From Phycisphaeraceae bacterium (GTDB lineage Bacteria; Planctomycetota; Phycisphaerae; Phycisphaerales; UBA1924): DNA of 64,000 nt. The stretch is taken from positions 310,001 through 374,000 of the forward strand of contig JAHBWW010000004.1 in NCBI GenBank assembly GCA_019636795.1, in the 5' to 3' direction. The position numbers were made by a program, and so were the translations under genes. The notes under the pieces were generated by a model. The model was not told the origin of the DNA, made no database searches, and saw nothing but the letters and a program-made list of their open reading frames with translations. Positions 19,183 through 28,225 of this stretch are shown here, in pieces (the first letter of the stretch is position 1; each line of letters opens with the position of its first letter).

Positions 19183-20325
19183 ATGCCTACCACGCGTGAC
19201 TACTACGAAGTTCTCAGCGTCGAACGCACGACGGACGGCGAGGAGATCAAGCGCGCGTATCGGCGTTTGGCGATGAAATATCACCCGGACCGCAATCCGG
19301 GCGACGCCGAGGCCGAGGCAAAATTCAAGGAATGTGCCGAAGCGTATGAGGTGCTTTCTGACCCCGAACGCCGAGCGCGGTATGACCAGTTCGGGCACGA
19401 GGGGCTTCGCGGAGCGGGCGCGGCGGCGCATGACTTCAGCCGCATGAATGTCGAAGATATCTTCTCGATGTTTAACGACATCTTCGGCGGCGGCGGAGCA
19501 CGCGGCGGAGGACGGCGAGTCGCTCGTGGATACGACCTGGAAACAGAAGTCTCGCTGAGCCTTACCGACGTACTCAATGGCTGCGAGCGCGAAGTCGAAT
19601 TCACACGCATGGATGTGTGCGAAACCTGCGGGGGTGATGGTGCAAAGGTTGGCACAAAACCCAAGACGTGCGAGACATGTGGCGGACACGGCAAAGTTCA
19701 GCAAGCGGGCCTCGGCGGGATGTTCCGCATGGTTGTAGCGTGTCCGCATTGCCGCGGGCGCGGGACGGTCATTGAGGAAAAATGCGGCTCGTGCCGAGGC
19801 AAGGGGCGCGTGCCGAAAAAGCGCACGCTGAACGTCAAGATTCCTCGTGGGATTCATCACGGCCAGGCTGTGCGCGTGCAGGGCGAGGGCGAGCCACCTG
19901 CGACTGAAGCGTCGGTCAATGGCGACGGGATGCGTGGCGATCTGCATGTAGTCGTCAATGTCAAGTCACATGAATTGTTCGTGCGCGAGGGCGATCATCT
20001 GATGATGGAGATGCCGATCACCTTCACACAGGCTTCGCTCGGGGCCGAGGTGGAGGTGCCGACGCTCGATGGCTCGCAGACGTTTACGATACCGCGTGGT
20101 ACACAGCACGGAGCGATCTTCCGGCTCGAAGGAAAGGGTTTGCCAGATCTTCGCAATGGTCGGCGGGGAGATCAGATCGTCGTCGCTCGGATAGAGATCC
20201 CCAAAAAACTGACTTCGACTCAGGAGAAACTGCTGCGAGACTTCGCAGCAACCGAGGACCATCGTGTGATGCCCGAGAGCCACGGCTTCTGGAAGCGGAT
20301 GAAGGATCTTCTCGGCGGTTCTTGA
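19183..20325 (+). CDS. dnaJ: Chaperone DnaJ
   Basis: Hsp40 co-chaperone that stimulates DnaK ATPase and delivers substrates. J domain at residues 4-70 with HPD in KYHPDRNPGD; Gly-rich linker (FGGGGARGGGRR); four zinc-binding CxxCxGxG repeats (CETCGGDG, CETCGGHG, CPHCRGRG, CGSCRGKG); C-terminal substrate-binding domain with TLDGSQTFTIPRGTQHG. 380 residues is normal. grpE follows; no dnaK is in the window. Confidence 0.96.
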   Translation: MPTTRDYYEVLSVERTTDGEEIKRAYRRLAMKYHPDRNPGDAEAEAKFKECAEAYEVLSDPERRARYDQFGHEGLRGAGAAAHDFSRMNVEDIFSMFNDIFGGGGARGGGRRVARGYDLETEVSLSLTDVLNGCEREVEFTRMDVCETCGGDGAKVGTKPKTCETCGGHGKVQQAGLGGMFRMVVACPHCRGRGTVIEEKCGSCRGKGRVPKKRTLNVKIPRGIHHGQAVRVQGEGEPPATEASVNGDGMRGDLHVVVNVKSHELFVREGDHLMMEMPITFTQASLGAEVEVPTLDGSQTFTIPRGTQHGAIFRLEGKGLPDLRNGRRGDQIVVARIEIPKKLTSTQEKLLRDFAATEDHRVMPESHGFWKRMKDLLGGS

Positions 20326-20366
20326 TCGATTTGAGCGACACATTACATTGTGGCGGAGTGCAAAGC

Positions 20367-20990
20367 ATGACCCAAGATACGGAAAGCGACATGACAAGCG
20401 AGCAGGACGCACAACGCAATGACTTGGGCATGGTTGAGCAGGTACGAGAGGCCGTGCGCCGAGGTGACCTTGAGGTCCCGACTGGAGCCGAGGATATCGT
20501 GCTCGCGCTGCGTGCATCGATGGCCGAGTACGACGAATTGTTTGGGCGGTTTCAAAGGCTTGCAGCAGATTTTGCGAACTTTCAAAGGCGCGCTTCAACG
20601 AACGAACGTGAGGCCAGGTCGCAGGCAACCATTGGAGCGATTCGCAGTGTTATTCCAGTGATGGATCAGTTCGACCTGGCACTCGGGCAGGACTCATCGA
20701 AGAGCACTGCGGAGCAGATTGTCGGCGGAGTGCGCATGATTCGCGATGAACTGATGCGGGTTCTCGCGGGTTTTGGTGTAACAGCGATCGAGCCAAAACC
20801 CAATGACGAGTTTGATCCCGCGGCGCATGAGGCCATGCTCCAGCAAGCATCGCCAGAGGTTGATCCGGGGCGTGTCGTGCAGACCTTTGGAGTCGGATAT
20901 CGCATGGGTGACCGCGTCATCCGACCGGCGAAAGTATCCGTTGCCGCCGTGCAGACCAGCCGAGAATCCGGCCAATCGGAAGGGGCGTGA
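20367..20990 (+). CDS. grpE: Nucleotide exchange factor GrpE
   Basis: Releases ADP from DnaK so the chaperone can cycle. An N-terminal acidic helix leads to the coiled coil and to the signature FANFQRRASTNEREA, then VIPVMDQFDLAL and the C-terminal beta domain ending VGYRMGDRVIRPAKVSVA. I use the ATG at 20367 with GGAG eight bases before it; a TTG overlapping the dnaJ stop is in frame but less likely. It is followed by the FmdB-type gene after 3 bp. Confidence 0.94.
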   Translation: MTQDTESDMTSEQDAQRNDLGMVEQVREAVRRGDLEVPTGAEDIVLALRASMAEYDELFGRFQRLAADFANFQRRASTNEREARSQATIGAIRSVIPVMDQFDLALGQDSSKSTAEQIVGGVRMIRDELMRVLAGFGVTAIEPKPNDEFDPAAHEAMLQQASPEVDPGRVVQTFGVGYRMGDRVIRPAKVSVAAVQTSRESGQSEGA

Positions 20991-20993
20991 GCA

Positions 20994-21362
20994 ATGCCGA
21001 CGTACGATTATAAGTGCAACTCGTGCAGCCACACGCTTGAGATTTTTCAGTCAATGTCAGAGAAGGCAAAACGCAAGTGCCCGAAGTGTGGCAAGAACAC
21101 ACTCGAACGCCTCATCGGGACTGGAGCCGCAGTGCTTTTCAAAGGATCCGGGTTCTATCAGACGGATTATCGTCCGGAGTCATACAAGAAGGCCGCAGCA
21201 GCCGATCAGGGTTCGACAAGCAATGATGCTTCTTCGGGCTCGAAGACGAGCGTGTCCGGTGGTGAGGCGTCTTCCGAATCAAAGGCGAAGGGCGAGCCTG
21301 TTTTGAAGCCTGCCAAGGAGCAGGCAAAGTCGACCAAAACGAACAAATCTGACAAGGACTAA
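20994..21362 (+). CDS. FmdB family zinc-ribbon protein
   Basis: Small protein with an N-terminal zinc ribbon: MPTYDYKCNSCSHTLEIFQS with CxxC, then CPKCGKNTLERLIG with the second CxxC. The typical GSGFYQTDYR block follows. The second half (about residues 65-122) is a low-complexity Lys/Ser/Ala/Gln tail. FmdB proteins are putative regulatory or assembly factors with no agreed activity. It sits 3 bp after grpE, so it is probably in the chaperone operon. Confidence 0.88.
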   Translation: MPTYDYKCNSCSHTLEIFQSMSEKAKRKCPKCGKNTLERLIGTGAAVLFKGSGFYQTDYRPESYKKAAAADQGSTSNDASSGSKTSVSGGEASSESKAKGEPVLKPAKEQAKSTKTNKSDKD

Positions 21363-21383
21363 CTTGTGCAAGGCGGTCGAATC

Positions 21384-21794
21384 ATGCAGCCAATCGCGCA
21401 CGGCATCGACCTCGTCGAAGTCATTCGCATCGGCTCTATGATCGAATCGCACGGAGAGACTTTTCTGAAGCGCTGCTTCACGACGGATGAACGGGAGTAC
21501 GCTGGCGATCGGCGGCGTCGAGATGAACATCTGGCTGCGCGATTTGCAGCCAAGGAGGCCGTACTCAAGGCTCTTGGAACGGGGCTCACCAACGGCATTC
21601 ACTGGACGGATATCGAAGTCAGACGAGCCCCTGATGGTGCGCCCAGTCTGGCATTGAACGGGCGGGCGGCCGATGTTGCTCGGGGGCAGGGAATCGACGA
21701 GTGGCTGATCTCGCTTTCACACACAGACTCGCATGCGATAGCGTCGGTCATCGCACTCGGCAGGATCGGCGATGCTACCGTTGCCGAGCATTGA
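21384..21794 (+). CDS. acpS: Holo-[acyl-carrier-protein] synthase
   Basis: Transfers 4'-phosphopantetheine from CoA to acyl carrier protein, activating fatty-acid synthesis. The family's metal-binding residues are seen in HGIDLVEVIRI and RFAAKEAVLKALGTG, with ISLSHTDSHAIASVIA at the C-terminus. I use the ATG at 21384 with AAGGCGG upstream; a GTG at 21366 is also in frame. Confidence 0.93.
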   Translation: MQPIAHGIDLVEVIRIGSMIESHGETFLKRCFTTDEREYAGDRRRRDEHLAARFAAKEAVLKALGTGLTNGIHWTDIEVRRAPDGAPSLALNGRAADVARGQGIDEWLISLSHTDSHAIASVIALGRIGDATVAEH

Positions 21795-21806
21795 GAGGAA
21801 CACCAC

Positions 21807-22451
21807 ATGGAATTGTACATCGACACTGCAAACCTCGATGAGATTCGTCAGGCGAGCGACCTCGGCGTGCTTGATGGCGTCACAACTAACCCGTCGCTGA
21901 TTGCTAAGGAAGGTATCGACTACGGCAAACGGCTGGCTGAGATCTGCGCGATTGTCTCCGGGCCGGTTTCGGCCGAGGTAATTGCAGTTGATGCCGAAGG
22001 CATGATTCGCGAAGGGCGCGAGCGAGCGAAGATCGCGTCGAATATCGTTGTAAAACTGCCGAGTACAATTGACGGGCTCAAAGCGTGCAAAGCCTTGTCG
22101 AGTGACGGAATCCGCACCAACATGACGCTGGTCTTCCAGCCTTTGCAAGCGTGGATGGTCGCCAAGGCCGGGGCGTTTCTCGTAAGCCCATTCATCGGTC
22201 GCCTGGATGACATCGCGCACGACGGCATGGACGTCATCGCACAAATACGGCAGATTTACGACAACTATGGCTACGAAACAAAACTGCTCGCAGCGTCCAT
22301 TCGTCATCCCAAGCACATGGTCGATTGTGCGATAGCCGGCGCGGATGTGGCGACAGTGCCGTTCAGTGTCATTCGCCAGTGCATGCAGCACCCGCTGACC
22401 GATCTCGGGCTTGAGAAGTTCATCAAGGACTACCAGAAAGCATTTGGTTGA
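21807..22451 (+). CDS. Transaldolase-like fructose-6-phosphate aldolase (TalC/FSA type)
   Basis: Small 214-residue class I aldolase of the TalC/FSA type. It shows MELYIDTANLDEIRQASDLG, GVTTNPSLIAKEG, the Schiff-base lysine block IVVKLPST, TNMTLVFQPLQAWMVAKAGA, SPFIGRLDD and RHPKHMVDCAIAGADVATVPF. It could act as transaldolase in the pentose phosphate pathway or as fructose-6-phosphate aldolase; the sequence alone does not decide. GAGG precedes the ATG at eight bases. It is 12 bp after acpS. Confidence 0.92.
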   Translation: MELYIDTANLDEIRQASDLGVLDGVTTNPSLIAKEGIDYGKRLAEICAIVSGPVSAEVIAVDAEGMIREGRERAKIASNIVVKLPSTIDGLKACKALSSDGIRTNMTLVFQPLQAWMVAKAGAFLVSPFIGRLDDIAHDGMDVIAQIRQIYDNYGYETKLLAASIRHPKHMVDCAIAGADVATVPFSVIRQCMQHPLTDLGLEKFIKDYQKAFG

Positions 22452-22484
22452 GTCCAAGGACTGGCTTAGGACTTGCAACTGGGA

Positions 22485-23516
22485 TCACGCCCGCCCAGCG
22501 AGCGCACACATTTTGTAGAGCATTCTCGCACCGACATTCGCGTCCCATTCGGGCGCGTCTGCCGGACCCGGCGCGACTTCGACCAGATCGAATCCGACGA
22601 CGTGCTTGCCAGAGTCCTTGAGTGCTTTCAGGAGCAGGATCGCCTGATCGAAACTGAGCCCGCCAGGGACCGGCGTGCCGGTGTGCGGGCATAGTTTCGG
22701 GTCGAGGCCATCGATGTCAAAGGTAACGTACACGCGTTCGGGTAGTGAGTTGATGACTTCACTCCAGAGGTTCGTCAGGCTGCGACCCGAGTCGAGGGCG
22801 TCCACGATATCCTCCCAGAACCAGGTGCGAACCCGATCGCCCGCAGCGACGGCATAGTCACGCTCAGGCTCGCAATAGTCGCGAATGCCGACTTGTGCGA
22901 CTTTCACCACTCGCGGCTGGGTTTCGAGAACGTTGTAAAGTATGGAGGCGTGGGACCAGCGAAATCCTTCGAAGGCTTCGCGAAAATCCATGTGAGCGTC
23001 GATCTGAAGAAGGCCGATGTTCCCGAAATGTTCGTAACAGGCTTCGATGGCTCCGAGCGAGACCGAGTGTTCTCCGCCGATGATACCAGGCGTTTGCCCA
23101 GCAGCAAGAATGGCAAGCGATTCATGATGAACACGCTCGCGAAGCCGAAGTCCGATTGCGTCGATGGCGTCGAGGACAGCCCGGTCTGATTCCTCGGCTC
23201 CGCCCTTGGCAATCAGGGGTTCAGCCAGTGCACGGGCTTCACGTGACCAGGCTTGAATCGTTGCATCGTGTGGTGCCATCCAGATGCCTCGCTCGTAGAT
23301 GCGGCCGAAGCGGTGGTCGTAAAGATCGACTTGCGCCGAGGCGGTGCGAATGGCTTCGGGACCGTGACTCGTGCCCGGACGGTACGATGTCGTAGCGTCG
23401 AATGGAATTGGCAGGAGCACGACGGATGCCTGCTCTCGCGTGAATGGGAGCCCAAACACGGCGTCACCCGCCACAGCGGCTGCACTCGGGTCGAAATGCG
23501 AATGGTTAGTCGGCAT
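22485..23516 (-). CDS. speB: Agmatinase/arginase family hydrolase
   Basis: Binuclear manganese ureohydrolase; agmatinase (agmatine to putrescine and urea) is the likeliest activity. Metal ligands are seen in GGEHSVSLG, DAHMDFREAFEG and FDIDGLDPKLCPHTGTPVPGG (shown in part). The N-terminus has VVLLPIPFDATTSYRPGTSHGPEAIR. The start is the ATG at 23516, where homologous sequence begins. A divergent promoter region of 57 bp separates it from the mutase-like gene. Confidence 0.88.
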   Translation of the reverse strand: MPTNHSHFDPSAAAVAGDAVFGLPFTREQASVVLLPIPFDATTSYRPGTSHGPEAIRTASAQVDLYDHRFGRIYERGIWMAPHDATIQAWSREARALAEPLIAKGGAEESDRAVLDAIDAIGLRLRERVHHESLAILAAGQTPGIIGGEHSVSLGAIEACYEHFGNIGLLQIDAHMDFREAFEGFRWSHASILYNVLETQPRVVKVAQVGIRDYCEPERDYAVAAGDRVRTWFWEDIVDALDSGRSLTNLWSEVINSLPERVYVTFDIDGLDPKLCPHTGTPVPGGLSFDQAILLLKALKDSGKHVVGFDLVEVAPGPADAPEWDANVGARMLYKMCALAGRA

Positions 23517-23573
23517 GTCGCGAGGATAGGCGGGCACGCTGCCAATCGCTCCTATCGGGTGTAGGCTTGAGGC

Positions 23574-24830
23574 GTGAAGTACGTGATTCTCATTGTCGAA
23601 GGATCGGCAGAACCAGTGCCCGAAGATGCTTCGGTGTCCACTGCGCTCGAGGCGGCGGTGCTGCCGAATCTCGCTGCGTTGGCTCGCACGGGGCGAGTCG
23701 GGGCCGCGGCATTTATACCCGAGGGATGCACGCCGGACGAGGAAATCGCGATGGTGTCGGCCTTCGGAATTGAGCCTCTGGGTGCGGGCATTACGCGCGG
23801 CGTACTTGACGCAATATCGCAGGGAGTGGACATAGAGCCGGGCTCGGTTGTCGCGTCTGTTGAACTCATCACCGTGATCGATCGCGATGCAGAGGGCGCT
23901 GGCGAAATTCTTGAACCCGTCTCCATTCCTGAACGCGAAGCGGTGGGGCTGTTCGATGATCTGGCGGCGTTTTGGCGCGGGCGAGGACGCAATGTCGCAG
24001 TACATCACGTTGGTGGGCGGCGTGCGGTGCTGATCGAGTCAGTTGGGCACTCGTTTCGTGGCGTGCGGACCGAGGTTCCAGTGTTGGGAGAGGCATTTGA
24101 TACACTCCTGCCGGCGGGTGGCATTCCCGGTGAGGCCGATGCACTCGCAGCCCTTGTACGCACCTCGCATGAGTTTCTCCGCGAGCATGAAATCAACCTG
24201 GCCAGAGTTGAGCAGGGACTGTTACCGGCAAATCTCGCGTGGGTCACACAGCCTTCTCCCCGCCCACATGTGCCAGGGTTCAAGGAACGTACTGGTCTGA
24301 GTGCGTGCGTTGTCGATCGTCGCGGGATCGCGATCGGACTGGCACGTTTGCTGGAGATTGAAGCGATTGTGGCCGTGGAAGTCACGCTCGGCGACTTGGC
24401 AAGGATTGCGATCGAAGCGATTGACACAAACGACGTTGTCATCGTGCGCATCACGAACACACCACTCGAGGCAGTTGATTCCGAGTTTGTCGGTCCTCTG
24501 CTCAATAGGTTGTTCAGTGAGGGAAACCCGGAAGTGCAGCCCGCAACCAGTGCTGCATCAAGCGGGTTTGCGTCCGGTTGGAGAATGCTCGTCATGCCGA
24601 CACGGGTTGTCGACAAGAATGGAATGGAGCACAACGATCCCGTACCAATCATCATGGCAGGAGCATGGATTCGAGCAGCCGTGTTGCGACGGTGGACCGA
24701 ACGCGATGCAGCTCAGAGCGACCTCTTCGTCAGGCATGGGCACGAGTTGATGGAGTACTTTCTTTTTGGCGGATTGACGCGGAGACCAACTCGATCGCGC
24801 AACCGGAGATTCAAAAATGAACAATCCTGA
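23574..24830 (+). CDS. Cofactor-independent phosphoglycerate mutase-like protein, active site altered
   Basis: Resembles the archaeal-type (ApgM) phosphoglycerate mutases of the alkaline phosphatase superfamily: N-terminus MKYVILIVEGSAEPVP, then TALEAAVLPNLAALARTGRVG. Later blocks are RTEVPVLGEAFDTL and ITNTPLEAVDSEFVG, with NDPVPIIMAGAW near the end. The residues expected for metal and phosphoryl transfer are changed: the Asp-Gly of the first motif is Glu-Gly (residues 9-10), the nucleophile serine block (GSDVANLS in the family) is DEEIAMVS, and the DHPTP metal site is missing. It may be a non-catalytic relative. GTG start at 23574. Overlaps the next gene by 14 bp. Confidence 0.72.
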   Translation: MKYVILIVEGSAEPVPEDASVSTALEAAVLPNLAALARTGRVGAAAFIPEGCTPDEEIAMVSAFGIEPLGAGITRGVLDAISQGVDIEPGSVVASVELITVIDRDAEGAGEILEPVSIPEREAVGLFDDLAAFWRGRGRNVAVHHVGGRRAVLIESVGHSFRGVRTEVPVLGEAFDTLLPAGGIPGEADALAALVRTSHEFLREHEINLARVEQGLLPANLAWVTQPSPRPHVPGFKERTGLSACVVDRRGIAIGLARLLEIEAIVAVEVTLGDLARIAIEAIDTNDVVIVRITNTPLEAVDSEFVGPLLNRLFSEGNPEVQPATSAASSGFASGWRMLVMPTRVVDKNGMEHNDPVPIIMAGAWIRAAVLRRWTERDAAQSDLFVRHGHELMEYFLFGGLTRRPTRSRNRRFKNEQS

Positions 24831-25584
24831 GAACGAAGCGACAGATCCGAAGAACTCGGAGCAGAAGCAGCATCCGGATGCGACGACCGACACGCCTTGG
24901 ACCTATGAACTCGAACCCGCGGACTCAGCCGAAGAGAGTTCGAAACACTCTCCTTCGAGCGTGAGTCAGTCACCCTCGCCAACCGTACCTGCTGAGGACG
25001 AGAAGTTTCGAACGCCCGCATCAGTTGCCGAGGCTTCGACAGTGCCGTTCGTCGGGGGATTCGGCAAACTGCGCGCGACACTGTGGATGTTTGGCGCGGT
25101 GCTGCTTTTGGCGCTGGTAATCGCAGGGGTACGTGCGGGTGATGGCACGCTCACCGCACTGGCGGCGGCTCTCGTTAGAGTGGTGCTGACCGTCGCGGTC
25201 AGTGGCATGATTGGAACACTCGCCGCAATCGCTGCAGCCAGATGCCTCGGCACACGAGTCGCCGAGCCGGAATTGTTCGCCGTGCGCATGCTGACCGCCT
25301 CAGCAGCTTTCTCGTTGCTATACGAGACCGGAACACCGATTCCGTCTCGAGTTGACGATTGGTTACTCGGGGCTGCCGGGTTTACGGTCGTCGTCTGGTT
25401 TCTGTTCCGGCTGACCTTCAAACAGACGGGCCTGGTGCTCGTCTGGCATGCAGGCATGATGCTCGTCATCTGGCTTGCCGCGTGGCTGGCTGCTGCTGCA
25501 CCTCGCGGGACCGATGCAGTTCCCAATCCACCCGTCCCGGAGTTCGTACCCAGTACCGAGCAACTCCCGCCGGGAGTGGGCTGA
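24817..25584 (+). CDS. Hypothetical membrane protein, 255 aa
   Basis: No family recognised. An N-terminal soluble region of about 80 residues rich in Ser, Glu and Pro is followed by roughly five hydrophobic helices (from about residue 85 to 235) and a short Pro-rich end. It starts 14 bp before the end of the mutase-like gene, suggesting translational coupling. No motif gives a function. Confidence 0.75.
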   Translation: MNNPENEATDPKNSEQKQHPDATTDTPWTYELEPADSAEESSKHSPSSVSQSPSPTVPAEDEKFRTPASVAEASTVPFVGGFGKLRATLWMFGAVLLLALVIAGVRAGDGTLTALAAALVRVVLTVAVSGMIGTLAAIAAARCLGTRVAEPELFAVRMLTASAAFSLLYETGTPIPSRVDDWLLGAAGFTVVVWFLFRLTFKQTGLVLVWHAGMMLVIWLAAWLAAAAPRGTDAVPNPPVPEFVPSTEQLPPGVG

Positions 25585-25642
25585 CTTCTCTGGCCACAGC
25601 CCTCTCGACGTGACGGTTGCAGATGTGGTATCGTCCCATGCC

Positions 25643-26830
25643 ATGAGTACGACAGCGACGCGCCTACGCCCGTTCGGTACCACGATCTTTGCAGAGATGA
25701 CCTCGCTTGCTCAGCAGCACAGCGCGGTAAATCTTTCGCAAGGCTTTCCTGATTTTGATGGGCCGAAGGAAGTGCAAAACGCAGCGGCCCGTGCTATGGA
25801 CTCGGGACACAACCAGTATGCGCCGATGCCCGGCGTGCCGGTGCTGCGCGAGGCTGTTGCAGAGTGGTGGAAGAACTCAACCGGTCTTGACGCCGATACT
25901 GCTCGCGAAATCACGATCACGAATGGCTGCACAGGCGCGCTCGCAGCAGCCATGCTTGGGCTGATCGAACCCGGTGATGCCGTCGTTGTCTTCGAGCCTT
26001 TCTACGATGCATACTTGCCCGATCTCGCCATGGCCGAAGCGGACGTTCTGCCAGTTTCGCTTCAACCGGTAGATGGCAGATTTGTGTTCGATGAACATGA
26101 TCTGCGAGCAGCGTTTGCGAACAAGCCACGAGCCGTACTCCTCAACACACCACACAACCCGACTGGCAAAGTGTTCTCACTTGACGAGTTGCAACTGATT
26201 GCGAGCTTGTGTGTCGAGCACAACGTTATCGCAATCACCGATGAGGTGTATGAAACGCTGACGTACGAAACCGACCGGCCACACTGTTCGCTCGCGATGC
26301 TGCCCGGCATGCGTGAGCGCACTCTCACACTTTCGAGTATAGGAAAAACCTTCAGCCTGACTGGTTGGAAGATCGGATGGGCGATTGGACCCGAGGACCT
26401 GACCCGGGCGCTGCGTTCGGCGCATCAGTTCCTGGCCTATGCAGTATCAACGCCTCTTCAGCACGGAGCCGCACATGCGTTGCGACATGAGCGAGCGTAC
26501 ATCGAAATGCTGCGGGCGCAATACACAACGGCTCGTAGTTTCATGCTTAACGTACTTGCTGATGTCGGCTTCGATCCGATTGCTCCCGAAGGGACCTACT
26601 TCATCATCGCTGACCATTCGAGGCTGAGCACTCGACTGGGCCTCGAGGACGATGTCGCATTGTGCCGATTTCTGACGCGAGATATTGGTGTGGCAGCTAT
26701 TCCACCCAGTGCATTTTATCGCGATGGTGCTGGCGGTAAAACACTCGTCCGATTCGCGTTCTGCAAGACACAGGCCACACTCCAAGAAGCGGCCAAACGA
26801 TTGGCGGCATTGCGGAGGTTGCATCCGTGA
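25643..26830 (+). CDS. PLP-dependent aminotransferase, class I (methionine/kynurenine aminotransferase type)
   Basis: Fold-type I aminotransferase of the type represented by YbdL and kynurenine aminotransferases. Features: VNLSQGFPDFDGP, FEPFYDAYLPDLAMAEAD, NTPHNPTGKVF, ITDEVYETLTYE and the PLP-binding lysine in SSIGKTFSLTGWKIGW. Start at the ATG at 25643; the sequence before it lacks homology and ribosome-binding site. The stop overlaps the next gene's GTG by 4 bp, pairing this enzyme with a carboxylate transporter. Confidence 0.9.
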   Translation: MSTTATRLRPFGTTIFAEMTSLAQQHSAVNLSQGFPDFDGPKEVQNAAARAMDSGHNQYAPMPGVPVLREAVAEWWKNSTGLDADTAREITITNGCTGALAAAMLGLIEPGDAVVVFEPFYDAYLPDLAMAEADVLPVSLQPVDGRFVFDEHDLRAAFANKPRAVLLNTPHNPTGKVFSLDELQLIASLCVEHNVIAITDEVYETLTYETDRPHCSLAMLPGMRERTLTLSSIGKTFSLTGWKIGWAIGPEDLTRALRSAHQFLAYAVSTPLQHGAAHALRHERAYIEMLRAQYTTARSFMLNVLADVGFDPIAPEGTYFIIADHSRLSTRLGLEDDVALCRFLTRDIGVAAIPPSAFYRDGAGGKTLVRFAFCKTQATLQEAAKRLAALRRLHP

Positions 26831-28200
26831 TCGCTGCGCTCGGCTTGCGCCTCAGTGGGTTCTTTCAGCGAACAGCTCCAGATCCGTTCGTGCTCGCGAT
26901 TCTCCTCACCGCAACGACGTTCATTCTCGCACTGACTCTCCCCGCATCACCTCTCGGCGCGCTCGATCTCGTCGATATCTGGGCGGACGGTGTGTGGTCA
27001 TTGCTTGCCTTTGGCATGCAGATGTGCCTTGTACTCGTCACCGGGCATGCGGTTGCCAGCAGCCCTCCTGTCGCAGCGATCATTCGGAGAGCTGCACGCG
27101 TGCCTCGTACCGGTGGGCAAGCCGTTGTACTCGTAGCGTTCACCTCGGCGATACTCGGCGTACTCAACTGGGGTCTTGGACTCATCGCGGGAGCGGTACT
27201 GGCCAATCAAGTCGGGAGTGCCTTGCGCAATCGCGGCGTTGCGGTACACATGCCCCTCCTCGCTGCCGCTGGATATCTCGGCATGCTCGTCTGGCATGGT
27301 GGATTCTCAGGCTCGGCACCGCTCAAGATGACCACCGCGTCCGACATCACAGAAGTTTTCGGCTCGCAATCGCGCGTTCTGCCACTCGCGCTCAATGAGA
27401 CCATTCTCAGCCCGATGAATCTCTTCGTGACCGGGGGCTTGGTCGTTCTGATGCCTCTGCTGTTGGGTGCACTGAGTCCGAAGCAAGGGTTGAATCTCGC
27501 ACCGCAGTCTGAGATTCCATCTCCAAAACCTGCGCTCCGTATTCACAAGCCCTTCTTGCCGCGCATACTCGAAGACACGCCCATCATGACGCTCGTGCTT
27601 GTTGCGCTGATCGGCACATGGGCGTGGCGGTTCTACTTCCCTTCCGATCTGAGCCAGTCTGGCATCACTCGTCTCAACCCCAACATCGTGAATCTGTCAA
27701 TGTTGCTCATCGGACTCGCCTTGCACGGCACTCCGAGCCGATATGTTGCAGCCATCGACGAAGCTGCACGAGCTTGTGGTGCAATCATCCTTCAGTTTCC
27801 GCTGTACGCGGGCATCATGGTGCTGATGAAGTCGAGTGGATTGACCGCCATGCTCACGTCGTCGCTGTCCGCAAGCAGTGAGGGCGGGCTGGTTGTTCTG
27901 ACCTTTGTCTCAGCTGGCGTGGTCAACCTCTTCGTGCCCTCGGGCGGTGGGCAATGGGCGATTCAGGGACCAATAGCACTCGAAGCAGCACTCAACGCTG
28001 GCGTCGCGCCCGAGCAACTCGGCAAGATGGTCATGGCCATTGCCTATGGCGACCAACTCACCAACATGCTCCAGCCTTTCTGGGCCTTGCCGCTCCTCGC
28101 AATCACAGGCGTCAAGGCACGAGACATCGTTGGCTACACCGCCATTGTCATGATCGCAGCCGCACTCTGGATCACATTGGGTCTAATTCTTTTTTCGTGA
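26827..28200 (+). CDS. atoE: Short-chain fatty acid transporter AtoE family
   Basis: Inner-membrane transporter with about a dozen hydrophobic segments. Family blocks seen: APDPFVLAILLTATTFILAL, VLNWGLGLIAGAVLANQVG, MLVWHGGFSGSAPL, LNPNIVNLSMLLIGLALHG and VNLFVPSGGGQWAIQGPI. In E. coli AtoE takes up short-chain fatty acids. The GTG start overlaps the aminotransferase stop (GTGA), so a joint role in using the keto-acid products is possible (inference). Confidence 0.9.
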   Translation: MIAALGLRLSGFFQRTAPDPFVLAILLTATTFILALTLPASPLGALDLVDIWADGVWSLLAFGMQMCLVLVTGHAVASSPPVAAIIRRAARVPRTGGQAVVLVAFTSAILGVLNWGLGLIAGAVLANQVGSALRNRGVAVHMPLLAAAGYLGMLVWHGGFSGSAPLKMTTASDITEVFGSQSRVLPLALNETILSPMNLFVTGGLVVLMPLLLGALSPKQGLNLAPQSEIPSPKPALRIHKPFLPRILEDTPIMTLVLVALIGTWAWRFYFPSDLSQSGITRLNPNIVNLSMLLIGLALHGTPSRYVAAIDEAARACGAIILQFPLYAGIMVLMKSSGLTAMLTSSLSASSEGGLVVLTFVSAGVVNLFVPSGGGQWAIQGPIALEAALNAGVAPEQLGKMVMAIAYGDQLTNMLQPFWALPLLAITGVKARDIVGYTAIVMIAAALWITLGLILFS

Positions 28201-28225
28201 TCCGTTGAATCAGTTTCGAGCAGAA

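Noticed and set aside
24817-24830. Frameshift between the mutase-like gene and the membrane protein
   Set aside because: The 14-bp overlap has a normal ATG and both frames look complete, so it is ordinary gene overlap.
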